A stretch of 5,928 nt of DNA from an uncultured Bacilli bacterium (GCA_934130215.1 CAKOXR010000054.1:1-5928); one strand, 5' to 3'. Shown: positions 1 through 5,206, counted from the first letter of the stretch. A program made the numbers and translations. The notes: generated from the letters alone by a model not told the origin.

Positions 1-141
1 AGCTACTACTGTTAGGGCAATTATAAATGTTGGTACTTTTAAATAACTTGCTAAAGATGACATTGCATCTACAAAAAGATCAGCACTTTTAACAACTCCA
101 TAAAGTGCTGCTGCTAGTAATATTATTAATAAAATTATCAT
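1..141 (-). CDS. Calcium/sodium antiporter-like protein, N-terminal part (CaCA/YrbG-type), cut by the window edge
   Basis: Only the first 47 residues are in the window; the gene runs off at position 1. The protein begins with a hydrophobic helix (residues 1-17, rich in I, L and A) followed by the stretch KSADLFVDAMSSLASYLKVP and then FIIALTVVA. This matches the start of YrbG-type members of the Ca2+/cation antiporter superfamily, where a G-A-D-x-x-V-D-x-x-x-x-L-A motif precedes the first ion-binding alpha repeat (IGLTIVAFGTS). The family exchanges sodium or protons for calcium across the cytoplasmic membrane. The ATG at 141 is preceded by AGGAG, which overlaps the TAG stop of the DivIVA-domain gene. 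Only 7 bases separate the two genes, so it is probably co-transcribed with sepF and the DivIVA-domain gene. The family call is inferred from a short N-terminus; ion specificity cannot be judged. Confidence 0.72.
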   Translation of the reverse strand, partial: MIILLIILLAAALYGVVKSADLFVDAMSSLASYLKVPTFIIALTVVA

Positions 142-148
142 AATTCTC

Positions 149-679
149 CTATAGTTCTATTCTTTCAATATCATTTACCATATCAAGTTGTTGTTCTAGA
201 ATATCTTTTAATCTTCTTTTAAAAACATTTACATTTCTTCTTATCATTAATGCATCTCTTTCTGCTTTTTCTGCTTCTAGTAATGCTTCATTTATTATTC
301 TATTAGCATTCTTTTTTGCTTCTTCAATAATTATTTCTCTTTCATTATAAGCAGATGCTTTCATTTGATCACATGTTTTTTGACTCATTAAAATAGCGGT
401 TTGTAATGTTTGTTCCATTTTTTCATATTGTTCAAGTTTTGATTTTAAAACAAGTAAATCTTCTTTTGATCCAATATGTTCATATTCTTTTAATTTTCTT
501 TCTTTTTCATCTATTTCATCAAGATTAAAATTATTTAGTTCTTTTTGTAGTTCTTGGATTTTAAGATCTTTTGTATTATTTTCGTTCATCATTTGCTCTA
601 CTTTTTTTATAACTTGATCTAAAAATCGATTTACTTCTTCAATATTATAACCATTAGGGGCATGACTAAATCCTTTCAT
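149..679 (-). CDS. DivIVA-domain protein (division or polar scaffold)
   Basis: This 176-residue, highly charged protein has an N-terminal DivIVA signature, GYNIEEVNRFLDQVIKKVEQ at about residues 10-29. A long predicted coiled coil follows at about 30-90, then a second helical stretch at about 95-170. DivIVA/GpsB proteins self-assemble at curved membranes or the septum and recruit division or cell-wall proteins. Bacillus DivIVA is of similar length (about 164 residues). Compared with it, the N-terminus is short, and the membrane-inserting Phe-Arg just before GY is replaced by Pro-Asn, so membrane binding may differ. The ATG at 679 has a strong AAGGTGAT Shine-Dalgarno sequence (685-692) that overlaps the sepF stop. 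The gap to sepF is 11 bases. A DivIVA-type gene close downstream of sepF resembles the Bacillus sepF-ylmG-ylmH-divIVA cluster, here without ylmG and ylmH. The family is clear; whether it is the DivIVA orthologue or a paralogue is not. Confidence 0.85.
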   Translation of the reverse strand: MKGFSHAPNGYNIEEVNRFLDQVIKKVEQMMNENNTKDLKIQELQKELNNFNLDEIDEKERKLKEYEHIGSKEDLLVLKSKLEQYEKMEQTLQTAILMSQKTCDQMKASAYNEREIIIEEAKKNANRIINEALLEAEKAERDALMIRRNVNVFKRRLKDILEQQLDMVNDIERIEL

Positions 680-690
680 GCTTTATCACC

Positions 691-1083
691 TTACCATTCA
701 GTTTCTATACCATCTTTTGCTTTTTCTTCAGTTATTTTTCCTTCAACATTCATATTTTTTGGTGTACATAAGAATATACCGTTTCCAATTTTTTGCATAT
801 CGCCACCAATTGCATATATAGTTCCACTTAAAAAGTCAACAATTCTTTTTCCTTGATCTGCTGTTACTCTTTGTAAATTTACAACTACACTATTTCTTGA
901 TTTTAAATAATCACTTATTTGAACAGATTCAGAATAAGCTCTTGGTTCAACTAAAATCATTTTTGTTTTACCATCATTACTTTCTAAAGCTTCTTCTTCA
1001 GTTACATTATAATACTCATCAACAGATGATGAATTTACATTGTTATCAGATGTTGAAAAAATTTTTTTTATATTAATCCCCAT
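691..1083 (-). CDS. sepF: Cell division protein SepF
   Basis: This 130-residue protein matches SepF, the FtsZ-associated protein that forms rings, bundles FtsZ filaments and tethers them to the membrane at the septum. The N-terminus MGINIKKIFS is a short amphipathic segment of the kind SepF uses as a membrane anchor. A poorly conserved acidic/serine linker follows (about 11-40), then the C-terminal SepF domain (about 41-115). The domain contains ILVEPRAYSES, VVVNLQRVTADQ, KRIVDFLSGTIYAIGGD and IFLCTPKN, all close to the family consensus. The start is supported by AGGAGG at 1091-1096, 7 bases before the ATG. It has its own promoter just behind the terminator of the bacteriocin-type cassette. 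It is the first gene of a short operon with the DivIVA-domain gene and the antiporter. Length and motifs are complete. Confidence 0.96.
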   Translation of the reverse strand: MGINIKKIFSTSDNNVNSSSVDEYYNVTEEEALESNDGKTKMILVEPRAYSESVQISDYLKSRNSVVVNLQRVTADQGKRIVDFLSGTIYAIGGDMQKIGNGIFLCTPKNMNVEGKITEEKAKDGIETEW

Positions 1084-1111
1084 ATTGTATCCTCCTAATT
1101 TCTCTATAATA

Positions 1112-1140
1112 ATGATAACACAATTTTAGTTAAAATACAA
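1112..1140 (-). promoter_or_regulatory. Candidate promoter of the sepF operon
   Basis: Read on the minus strand, TTGTAT (1135-1140) and TATCAT (1112-1117) are separated by exactly 17 bases. The -10 box is preceded by TGT, giving an extended -10 (TGnTATCAT). The -10 matches the sigma-A consensus at five of six bases and the -35 at three of six, including TTG. The site lies between the cassette terminator and the sepF Shine-Dalgarno sequence, leaving a leader of roughly 20-25 bases. The call rests on sequence pattern alone. Confidence 0.65.
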
Positions 1141-1169
1141 ATAGTTTTTTTAAGTAATATTAAAAATTT

Positions 1170-1192
1170 AAAAAGCAGATAAAATCTGCTTT
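1170..1192 (-). terminator. Intrinsic terminator of the peptide cassette
   Basis: On the minus strand AAAGCAGA and TCTGCTTT (1172-1179 and 1185-1192) form a perfect 8-bp stem with a 5-base loop. A run of five T residues at 1174-1170 is followed by an AT-rich stretch (AAATTTTT). The hairpin overlaps the TAA stop of the second small precursor (1191-1193), so the operon ends directly after that gene. On the plus strand the stem is not followed by a T run, so it should act only on minus-strand transcripts. Confidence 0.8.
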
Positions 1193-1352
1193 AACAAACA
1201 TTTCCATTTTGGATTTTTTTTAGTGCTGTTCCTAATGAATTTCCTAAATCATAAAACATTTTGAAGAAACTAAGTAAATTTTGAAGAAGTGCTCCTGTTA
1301 TATTAATTCCTCCACTTATTTGTTTCATTTCATTTTTAGTTAAATAGTGCAA
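1191..1352 (-). CDS. Double-glycine leader precursor peptide B (putative two-peptide bacteriocin component)
   Basis: This is a 53-residue precursor starting at TTG (1352). The leader is MHYLTKNEMKQISGG. Counting back from the cleavage site it has G-1, G-2, I-4, M-7, E-8 and L-12, a textbook double-glycine leader for C39 peptidase transporters. Cleavage after GG would release a 38-residue peptide beginning INITGALLQNL and ending KKIQNGNVC. It has a GxxxG motif (GNSLG, mature residues 22-26), an amphipathic aromatic middle (SFFKMFYD), net charge about +2 and one cysteine as the last residue. The TTG is favoured because AGGGGGTGATC ends a suitable distance before it. An alternative GTG at 1361 overlaps that Shine-Dalgarno sequence and would add three residues. 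The gene directly follows peptide A, shares the M-K-x-I-S-G-G leader end with it, and runs into the terminator. Its role as a class IIb bacteriocin partner is inferred from leader, transporter and pairing; a signalling peptide is the main alternative. Confidence 0.85.
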   Translation of the reverse strand: MHYLTKNEMKQISGGINITGALLQNLLSFFKMFYDLGNSLGTALKKIQNGNVC

Positions 1353-1355
1353 ATT

Positions 1356-1366
1356 GATCACCCCCT
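1356..1366 (-). promoter_or_regulatory. Ribosome binding site deciding the TTG start of peptide B
   Basis: On the minus strand the 11 bases AGGGGGTGATC match the anti-Shine-Dalgarno complement AGGAGGTGATC at all but one base. The G run ends 8 bases before the TTG at 1352. The site contains the last codons and the TGA stop of peptide A, so ribosomes finishing peptide A end exactly where peptide B initiation occurs. This implies translational coupling and balanced production of the two peptides. Confidence 0.8.
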
Positions 1367-1504
1367 ACATTTTGAAGGATTTGTATATCCTACAACAACA
1401 CCGATTAAAAAATTTAAAACTGCACTAAATCCTATAGCTAGTCCAATTGAGAAACCAGCACCACCTGATATTTTTTTCATTTTAAAATTGTCTATTTTTT
1501 TCAT
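1358..1504 (-). CDS. Double-glycine leader precursor peptide A (putative two-peptide bacteriocin component)
   Basis: This is a 48-residue precursor. The leader MKKIDNFKMKKISGG has G-1, G-2, I-4, M-7 and I-12, fitting the double-glycine consensus except for lysine instead of glutamate at -8. Predicted cleavage gives a 33-residue peptide. Its first 25 residues form one hydrophobic, glycine-rich helix with three GxxxG motifs (GFSIG, GLAIG, GVVVG). A polar cationic tail, YTNPSKCRG, carries the only cysteine. GxxxG motifs mediate helix-helix packing between the two partners of class IIb bacteriocins in membranes. The ATG at 1504 overlaps the TGA of the preceding gene in an ATGA junction. AGGAGG at 1511-1516 lies 6 bases upstream. 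The gene was found by direct translation of the minus strand and is short enough to be missed by ORF callers. Antimicrobial activity is inferred. Confidence 0.87.
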   Translation of the reverse strand: MKKIDNFKMKKISGGAGFSIGLAIGFSAVLNFLIGVVVGYTNPSKCRG

Positions 1505-1884
1505 ATTTTTCCTCCTGTTATTTCATCAAATAAACTTTTTTTACCATATACAAATTTTAATTCAACTGCTTTTTTATTTATTTTATAATCACTTTCAATT
1601 GTTATCATTTTATAAAATTTATTATTGTTTAAATAATAATCTTCACTTATTTCAACAATTTTATAATTATAACTTTTATTTTCAAATACAAGTTTTTCAG
1701 GTAATTTTGTTATATTTTCATTTTCAATTAATATTTTTGTTTTATTATTTTCTTTTAAACCTGTATATATATTACATTCTTCATATTTAGTTAATAAAAC
1801 AAATAATAATAAAACAGTTATTAGTACTATAAATATCATCCAATAATTAATAAATTTTTTATTTTGTATTACATATGGAAACAT
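1501..1884 (-). CDS. One-pass membrane protein of the cassette; possible reduced HlyD-like accessory or immunity factor
   Basis: This is a 127-residue protein I do not recognise with certainty. Residues 1-11 are polar, residues 12-32 (INYWMIFIVLITVLLLFVLL) form one strong membrane helix, and the remaining roughly 95 residues are polar and rich in alternating hydrophobic/charged strands, probably beta structure outside the cell. A single membrane anchor followed by a beta-rich domain recalls the membrane-proximal part of HlyD/LcnD-type accessory proteins that partner C39 transporters. Those are usually several hundred residues long and have a coiled-coil hairpin that is absent here. The ATG at 1884 lies inside the end of the transporter gene (26-base overlap). 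An in-frame TAA just upstream leaves no earlier start, and the GGAAGG before it is rather distant (about 14 bases). The end overlaps peptide A. An immunity role is an equal alternative, since no other immunity gene is visible. Confidence 0.8.
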   Translation of the reverse strand: MFPYVIQNKKFINYWMIFIVLITVLLLFVLLTKYEECNIYTGLKENNKTKILIENENITKLPEKLVFENKSYNYKIVEISEDYYLNNNKFYKMITIESDYKINKKAVELKFVYGKKSLFDEITGGKI

Positions 1885-3901
1885 CTTTTATAATTTTTCC
1901 TTCCTTTAGTTCTATTATACGATTAAATAAATCCATATTATCTAGTCTATGAGATACAAAAATGATAGTCATTTCCATGTTAAGTATATTTTTTAATATT
2001 TTTCTTTCTAAATTTACATCAACAGCATTTAATGCTTCATCAATGATTAATATTTTAGGTTTTCTAAGTAATGTACGAGCTAGTACAATTCTCATTTTTT
2101 CGCCACCTGATATATTAAATCCATTTTCTTCAATTAACATTTTATAATTAAATTTATTTATATATACTTTATTAGAAATTTCATCAACTTCATTTTGTTT
2201 AACATTACTATCAAGTACAAGATTTTCATATAAACTCGTATTAAATAAAACTTCATTTTGTGATATATAACATATATCTTTGTTAATATTAATATCATTG
2301 ATATCAATATTATCTATTTTTATACTGTTAGAATTTACTTTATAATATTTCATTAATAATTTAAATAAACTACTTTTTCCTGATCCACTTTCTCCTATAA
2401 CCATTAATTTTTCATTTTGATTAATAGATAAATTTATATTTTTTAAAACATTTTTATAATTATATGAAAAATTTAAATTGTTTATTTTTATATTTCCTTT
2501 ATCTATTTTATTTTGTGGTTCATTTTCATCATAATAATATAAATCAATTACTCTTTTTATTGAACTTTTAATTTCATTTATACTAAGCAAGGAATCTAAT
2601 ATATTTTTAATTGGTTCAAATAAATAACTTACTAAATAATTGAATGTTATTAGTTTTCCTAAACTAATTTCATTATTACTTATCATAATTGCTCCTTTAT
2701 AGATAATAAAGCTAGAAAATATTAGTGTAATTATATTTTCAATTGTTTTCATTATTTCATTTATATTTTTAGTTTTTAAATATTTAAAACAATATATTCT
2801 TAATTTATTTTTATATTTATTTAAAACATATTTATATAAATTAATTCCTTTTACAGTATTATATGCAGATATTGTTTCTGTTAAATAACTTACTTCTTGT
2901 GCTTTATTTTCTTGGATCTCAATTATTTTATTTTTAAAATATTTATTAAATGTTATAGATATTATAGAATATATTAAAATATTTAATATTGTTAAAAAAA
3001 GTAATTTTGAATTAATTGTAAATAATAATAATATAGTTATAATACTTATTATTATTCCATTTAAATAATAAAGTGTTATATCACATATAAATTCTTTTAC
3101 ATTGTTTAAATTATTAATTCTTGATATTATATCTCCAATAGTTCTATCAGCATAATATTTGAAGGGTAAATAAATCATTTTTTTATAAACATCATAGTTC
3201 ATATCAATATCCATTTTATATTTTATATAATTAAATAATTTGTTTTTCATATATAAAGTTATTTCTTTTATTATTCCAAGTAATATAAAACTTATAAATA
3301 TGAATAATAATTTTTTGTTTTTCCCAATAGAATCTATTATAAATTGAAAATAATAAGTTGAACATACAGTAAAAATTGTTATAAATAAGGAAAATATTAA
3401 TGCTTGATATATATTTGATTTTTGATCTTTTAAAAAATGATATATAAACTCTATTGGTTTTATTTTTTCTGGTTTATATGGAAGTTTTTTTATAGGATAC
3501 ATTGTTACTATAATATTACCCCACTCTTTTACAAAATCATTTAAGGGAATCGTTTTTAATTTTGTTGCTGGATCTCCGATAGTTATTTTGTTTTTTTTAA
3601 AATCTATTTTATAAACTACTATATAATGACCGTTATTTGTTTTTAGGAATGCTATTAATGGGTATATTATTTCTTCTTGTTTTAGTTGGTCTATTGTTCC
3701 TTCTAAAGCATTTGCTTCAAATCCATATTGTTTTAAAGTTTGAATTAAATCATATAAATTTACTCCATATCTATCGGTATTTGTAACATTTCTTAATTCT
3801 TCCATACTTACATAAGAACCATAATATTTTAAAATCATTGCTATACATGTTGCTCCACAATCTTTTTGTTCACTTTGTTTTATAAATGGATATTTTTTCA
3901 T
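1859..3901 (-). CDS. Peptidase-containing ABC transporter (C39 bacteriocin processing and export)
   Basis: This complete 680-residue PCAT-type protein cuts double-glycine leaders and exports the released peptide across the cytoplasmic membrane. The N-terminal C39 cysteine peptidase spans about residues 1-130. It has catalytic Cys15 in QKDCGATC, oxyanion Gln9, His92 in NNGHYIVVY and Asp110 in GDP, so the triad is intact. The membrane domain (about 150-450) has several hydrophobic helices, the clearest near 164-186, 198-217, 273-296, 298-318 and 386-404. The ATPase domain (about 470-675) has Walker A GESGSGKS (503-510), Q-loop Gln548, signature ISGGE (597-601), Walker B ILIID with catalytic Glu622, and H-loop His651. 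All key residues are present, so it should be active as a homodimer. The ATG at 3901 follows AGGAGGGG (3910-3917). It is the first gene of the cassette and its natural substrates are the two GG-leader peptides encoded downstream. Confidence 0.96.
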   Translation of the reverse strand: MKKYPFIKQSEQKDCGATCIAMILKYYGSYVSMEELRNVTNTDRYGVNLYDLIQTLKQYGFEANALEGTIDQLKQEEIIYPLIAFLKTNNGHYIVVYKIDFKKNKITIGDPATKLKTIPLNDFVKEWGNIIVTMYPIKKLPYKPEKIKPIEFIYHFLKDQKSNIYQALIFSLFITIFTVCSTYYFQFIIDSIGKNKKLLFIFISFILLGIIKEITLYMKNKLFNYIKYKMDIDMNYDVYKKMIYLPFKYYADRTIGDIISRINNLNNVKEFICDITLYYLNGIIISIITILLLFTINSKLLFLTILNILIYSIISITFNKYFKNKIIEIQENKAQEVSYLTETISAYNTVKGINLYKYVLNKYKNKLRIYCFKYLKTKNINEIMKTIENIITLIFSSFIIYKGAIMISNNEISLGKLITFNYLVSYLFEPIKNILDSLLSINEIKSSIKRVIDLYYYDENEPQNKIDKGNIKINNLNFSYNYKNVLKNINLSINQNEKLMVIGESGSGKSSLFKLLMKYYKVNSNSIKIDNIDINDININKDICYISQNEVLFNTSLYENLVLDSNVKQNEVDEISNKVYINKFNYKMLIEENGFNISGGEKMRIVLARTLLRKPKILIIDEALNAVDVNLERKILKNILNMEMTIIFVSHRLDNMDLFNRIIELKEGKIIKDVSICNTK

Positions 3902-3956
3902 GATTTTTTCCCCTCCTACTAATACTATACGATTTTTTTTATGTTTTCCCTTTTAG

Positions 3957-3962
3957 ATTATA
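3957..3962 (-). promoter_or_regulatory. Weak candidate -10 box of the peptide cassette
   Basis: TATAAT on the minus strand lies directly behind the rsmD terminator and about 55 bases before the transporter ATG. No convincing -35 box is found; the hexamer 17 bases upstream is TTTTTA, within an A/T run that is part of the terminator hairpin. In such AT-rich DNA a perfect -10 can occur by chance. Cassette expression could need an activator, or could come partly from readthrough of rsmD. Confidence 0.35.
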
Positions 3963-4009
3963 AAAAAAAATACTTTTATTAAAAACAAATTTTATTTAAG
4001 TATTTTTTT
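3962..4009 (-). terminator. Intrinsic terminator after rsmD
   Basis: The arms at 3964-3975 and 3998-4009 are perfectly complementary over 12 bp (AAAAAAATACTT against AAGTATTTTTTT, read on the minus strand). A run of nine T residues (3970-3962) forms the distal arm and tail. The 22-base loop is long and only four pairs contain G or C at the core, so strength may be modest. The rsmD TAA stop lies inside the loop side of the hairpin. Confidence 0.6.
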
Positions 4010-4519
4010 ATATATTCTTATATATTTATCTCCATATTTTTTTTCTTTTAGTAAAAAAAGGTTTGTTTTTATAATTTCTTTTGTATATTCACATATTATT
4101 AAACCATTATCATTTAATAGATTATTTTGTTCAATTAATTTAATTGAATTATTTATTAAAAATAAATCATATGGTGGATCTAAAAAAATAATATCATATT
4201 TTTTATTTGTAGTTTTTAAAAATTTTTCATAATCATTATTTATAATATAAACATTATTAATATCTTTTGTATTATTTTTTAATATGTCTGTTACTTTTTT
4301 ATTTTTATCTATAAAATAACATTCTTTTGCTCCATTACTTAATGCTTCTATTCCAAGGCTTCCACTTCCACAAAAGAGATCTAAACATGTACTATTTTCT
4401 AAATGAGTTTGAATCATTGCAAATAAAGATTCTTTGATTCGATCCATTGTTGGTCTTGTTCCTTCAATATTGTATTCTTTTATTATTTTTCCTTTATATT
4501 TTCCACTTATTATTCTCAT
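3992..4519 (-). CDS. rsmD: 16S rRNA (guanine(966)-N2)-methyltransferase RsmD
   Basis: This complete 175-residue SAM-dependent methyltransferase should place a methyl group on N2 of G966 of 16S rRNA in the assembled small subunit. Family hallmarks are the N-terminus MRIISGKYKGK, the TRPTMDRIKESLF block (21-33), SAM-binding motif I LDLFCGSGSLGIEAL (46-60) and the catalytic DPPY motif (114-117). The ATG at 4519 is chosen over an upstream in-frame TTG at 4531 because RsmD proteins start with MRI-I-x-G and because GGTGA lies 5 bases before it. In Bacillus rsmD is followed by coaD. Here a terminator and then the bacteriocin-type cassette follow. A promoter-like sequence sits directly upstream. Confidence 0.95.
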   Translation of the reverse strand: MRIISGKYKGKIIKEYNIEGTRPTMDRIKESLFAMIQTHLENSTCLDLFCGSGSLGIEALSNGAKECYFIDKNKKVTDILKNNTKDINNVYIINNDYEKFLKTTNKKYDIIFLDPPYDLFLINNSIKLIEQNNLLNDNGLIICEYTKEIIKTNLFLLKEKKYGDKYIRIYKKILK

Positions 4520-4535
4520 ATAAATCACCAAATAT

Positions 4536-4564
4536 ATTATATAAAATATATTTTAAATTGTCTA
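4536..4564 (-). promoter_or_regulatory. Candidate promoter of rsmD with very short leader
   Basis: On the minus strand TAGACA (4559-4564, five of six matches to the -35 consensus) and a perfect TATAAT (4536-4541) are separated by 17 bases. A start about 7 bases downstream would give a leader of only about 10 bases, beginning close to GGTGATTT before the ATG. The site falls in the 48-base gap between ylbE and rsmD. A 9-bp all-A/T inverted repeat (4530-4538 with 4545-4553) overlaps the -10. Confidence 0.6.
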
Positions 4565-4567
4565 TAT

Positions 4568-4789
4568 TTATTGCATTTTTGAAATAAATGTTGATATTAA
4601 GTCTAAAGATTCTACTACTTCATTTATTTTGTTTTGTAAATTTAAACTCATTTTATTTTTAAAATCGTTTTCAAAATCATTAAAATTTTTGGTTGTTCTA
4701 TTTAATTTTTTATACCAGTAGGAATTGGTGTGCAAGAATTCGATGTATTTGGGATTATTTTTTATTTTAAACTGAGTATTTATATACAT
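4568..4789 (-). CDS. ylbE: YlbE-like family protein
   Basis: This small protein of 73 residues has the YlbE pattern KYIEFLHTNSYWYKKLNR (about 14-31), resembling the family's E-Y/F-L-x-x-x-P-x-W-Y-R-x-L-S-R-x-P, followed by a helical, charged C-terminal half. No membrane segment or catalytic motif is visible and the molecular role of the family is unknown. The ATG at 4789 overlaps the TAA of ylbD by one base (TAATG). No strong Shine-Dalgarno sequence is present, so it probably depends on translation of ylbD. Its position between ylbD and rsmD repeats the Bacillus ylbD-ylbE-(ylbF-ylbG)-rsmD order and is the best support for the call. It differs from the consensus in lacking the family prolines. 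Confidence 0.75.
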   Translation of the reverse strand: MYINTQFKIKNNPKYIEFLHTNSYWYKKLNRTTKNFNDFENDFKNKMSLNLQNKINEVVESLDLISTFISKMQ

Positions 4790-5133
4790 TAATCATCAAA
4801 ATGTTTATAAAGTGGTCTTGGTTTATAATTTTCTTTTTTAATATTTTTGTTTCCAAAATCTTGTATAATATCTACGACTTTTTGTAAATTGTTTACTCCA
4901 TTTTGTACAGAGTCTAAATCAATGTTTTTAAACCATTTAAATGCATCTATTAGACCTATTCCACTTGATATTGTTTTATCTTTTCTTATGTATTGATCCC
5001 AAACATTATCATCTTTACCATACATGTCATATATTTCATAGAATTTTTGCCATGTCATTTGGTTATTGTTTACAAAGTTTATTAAACTGGGGTTATTTTT
5101 AACAAATTCTTTAAATTCTTCTTTTTTTGACAT
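4789..5133 (-). CDS. ylbD: YlbD-like family protein
   Basis: This 114-residue soluble protein starts EEFKEFVKNNPSLINFVN, followed by MTWQKFYEIYDMYGKDDNVWDQY. This matches the YlbD (putative coat protein) pattern E-F-K-x-F-V-x-x-x-P-x-L and W-Q-x-x-Y-E-x-W/Y-x-x-x-G-x-x-D-x-x-W. The second half contains one helix (about 70-95) and a basic, proline-containing tail. Bacillus YlbD is described as a spore-coat-like protein. This compact, AT-rich locus gives no other hint of sporulation, so I infer a more general role. The ATG at 5133 has AGGTGA (5138-5143) upstream. It overlaps ylbE and is probably the first gene of the ylbD-ylbE-rsmD unit, behind the pilin terminator. Confidence 0.8.
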   Translation of the reverse strand: MSKKEEFKEFVKNNPSLINFVNNNQMTWQKFYEIYDMYGKDDNVWDQYIRKDKTISSGIGLIDAFKWFKNIDLDSVQNGVNNLQKVVDIIQDFGNKNIKKENYKPRPLYKHFDD

Positions 5134-5148
5134 ATAATCACCTATTAA

Positions 5149-5176
5149 ATTATATGTTTTTATTTTATTTTGTTTA
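5149..5176 (-). promoter_or_regulatory. Candidate promoter of ylbD with very short leader
   Basis: On the minus strand TAAACA (5171-5176, four of six) and a perfect TATAAT (5149-5154) are 16 bases apart, directly after the pilin terminator. The ATG lies only 15 bases past the -10 box, so a normal start would give a leader of about 9 bases, beginning around AGGTGATT. The arrangement closely resembles that before rsmD. Chance occurrence in AT-rich DNA is possible. Confidence 0.5.
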
Positions 5177-5178
5177 CT

Positions 5179-5206
5179 AAAAAAAGTTCTAATTACATAT
5201 AGAACT
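5179..5206 (-). terminator. Intrinsic terminator after the pilin-like gene
   Basis: On the minus strand AGTTCTA (5200-5206) and TAGAACT (5185-5191) form a perfect 7-bp stem with an 8-base loop. It is followed by a run of seven T residues (5185-5179). The TAG stop of the pilin-like gene is inside the distal arm. The structure separates the pyrH-pilin transcript from ylbD-ylbE-rsmD. Confidence 0.85.

Larger units (their letters stand above)
1170..3962 (-). other. Putative two-peptide bacteriocin operon (transporter, membrane protein, peptide A, peptide B)
   Basis: Four genes run without gaps: the transporter overlaps the membrane protein by 26 bases, the membrane protein overlaps peptide A by 4 bases (ATGA), and the peptide A stop sits inside the peptide B ribosome binding site. 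Terminators bound the unit on both sides, at 3962-4009 (end of rsmD) and 1170-1192. The unit is self-contained for making, processing and exporting two peptides. No regulator and no clear immunity gene are included. The functional class is inferred from the C39 transporter plus paired GG leaders and GxxxG motifs. Confidence 0.8.

Noticed and set aside
662..856. Plus-strand open frame of 64 codons within sepF
   Set aside because: It is antisense to a conserved SepF domain, with no ribosome binding site or recognisable product.
1358..1503. TGA read as tryptophan (Mycoplasma-type code)
   Set aside because: TGA ends the membrane protein and peptide A, and read-through would add only a few residues to each, so these genes alone do not decide. 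However, all seven tryptophans counted in the window are TGG and no conserved gene has an in-frame TGA.
1347..1790. Plus-strand open frame of 147 codons over the peptide and membrane-protein genes
   Set aside because: Its product is a run of Phe, Tyr, Leu and Ile from AT-rich antisense sequence with no domain. It overlaps three better-supported minus-strand genes with good ribosome binding sites.
1962..2147. Plus-strand open frame of 61 codons within the transporter ATPase domain
   Set aside because: It is antisense to Walker B and signature motifs that are clearly coding on the minus strand.
3902..3956. Riboswitch or structured leader before the transporter gene
   Set aside because: The leader is about 50 bases, A-rich, and shows no convincing stem beyond the ribosome binding site region.
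4530..4553. 9-bp inverted repeat before rsmD as a regulatory operator or terminator
   Set aside because: It consists only of A and T in very AT-rich DNA, overlaps the promoter -10, and has no T tail; chance is likely.
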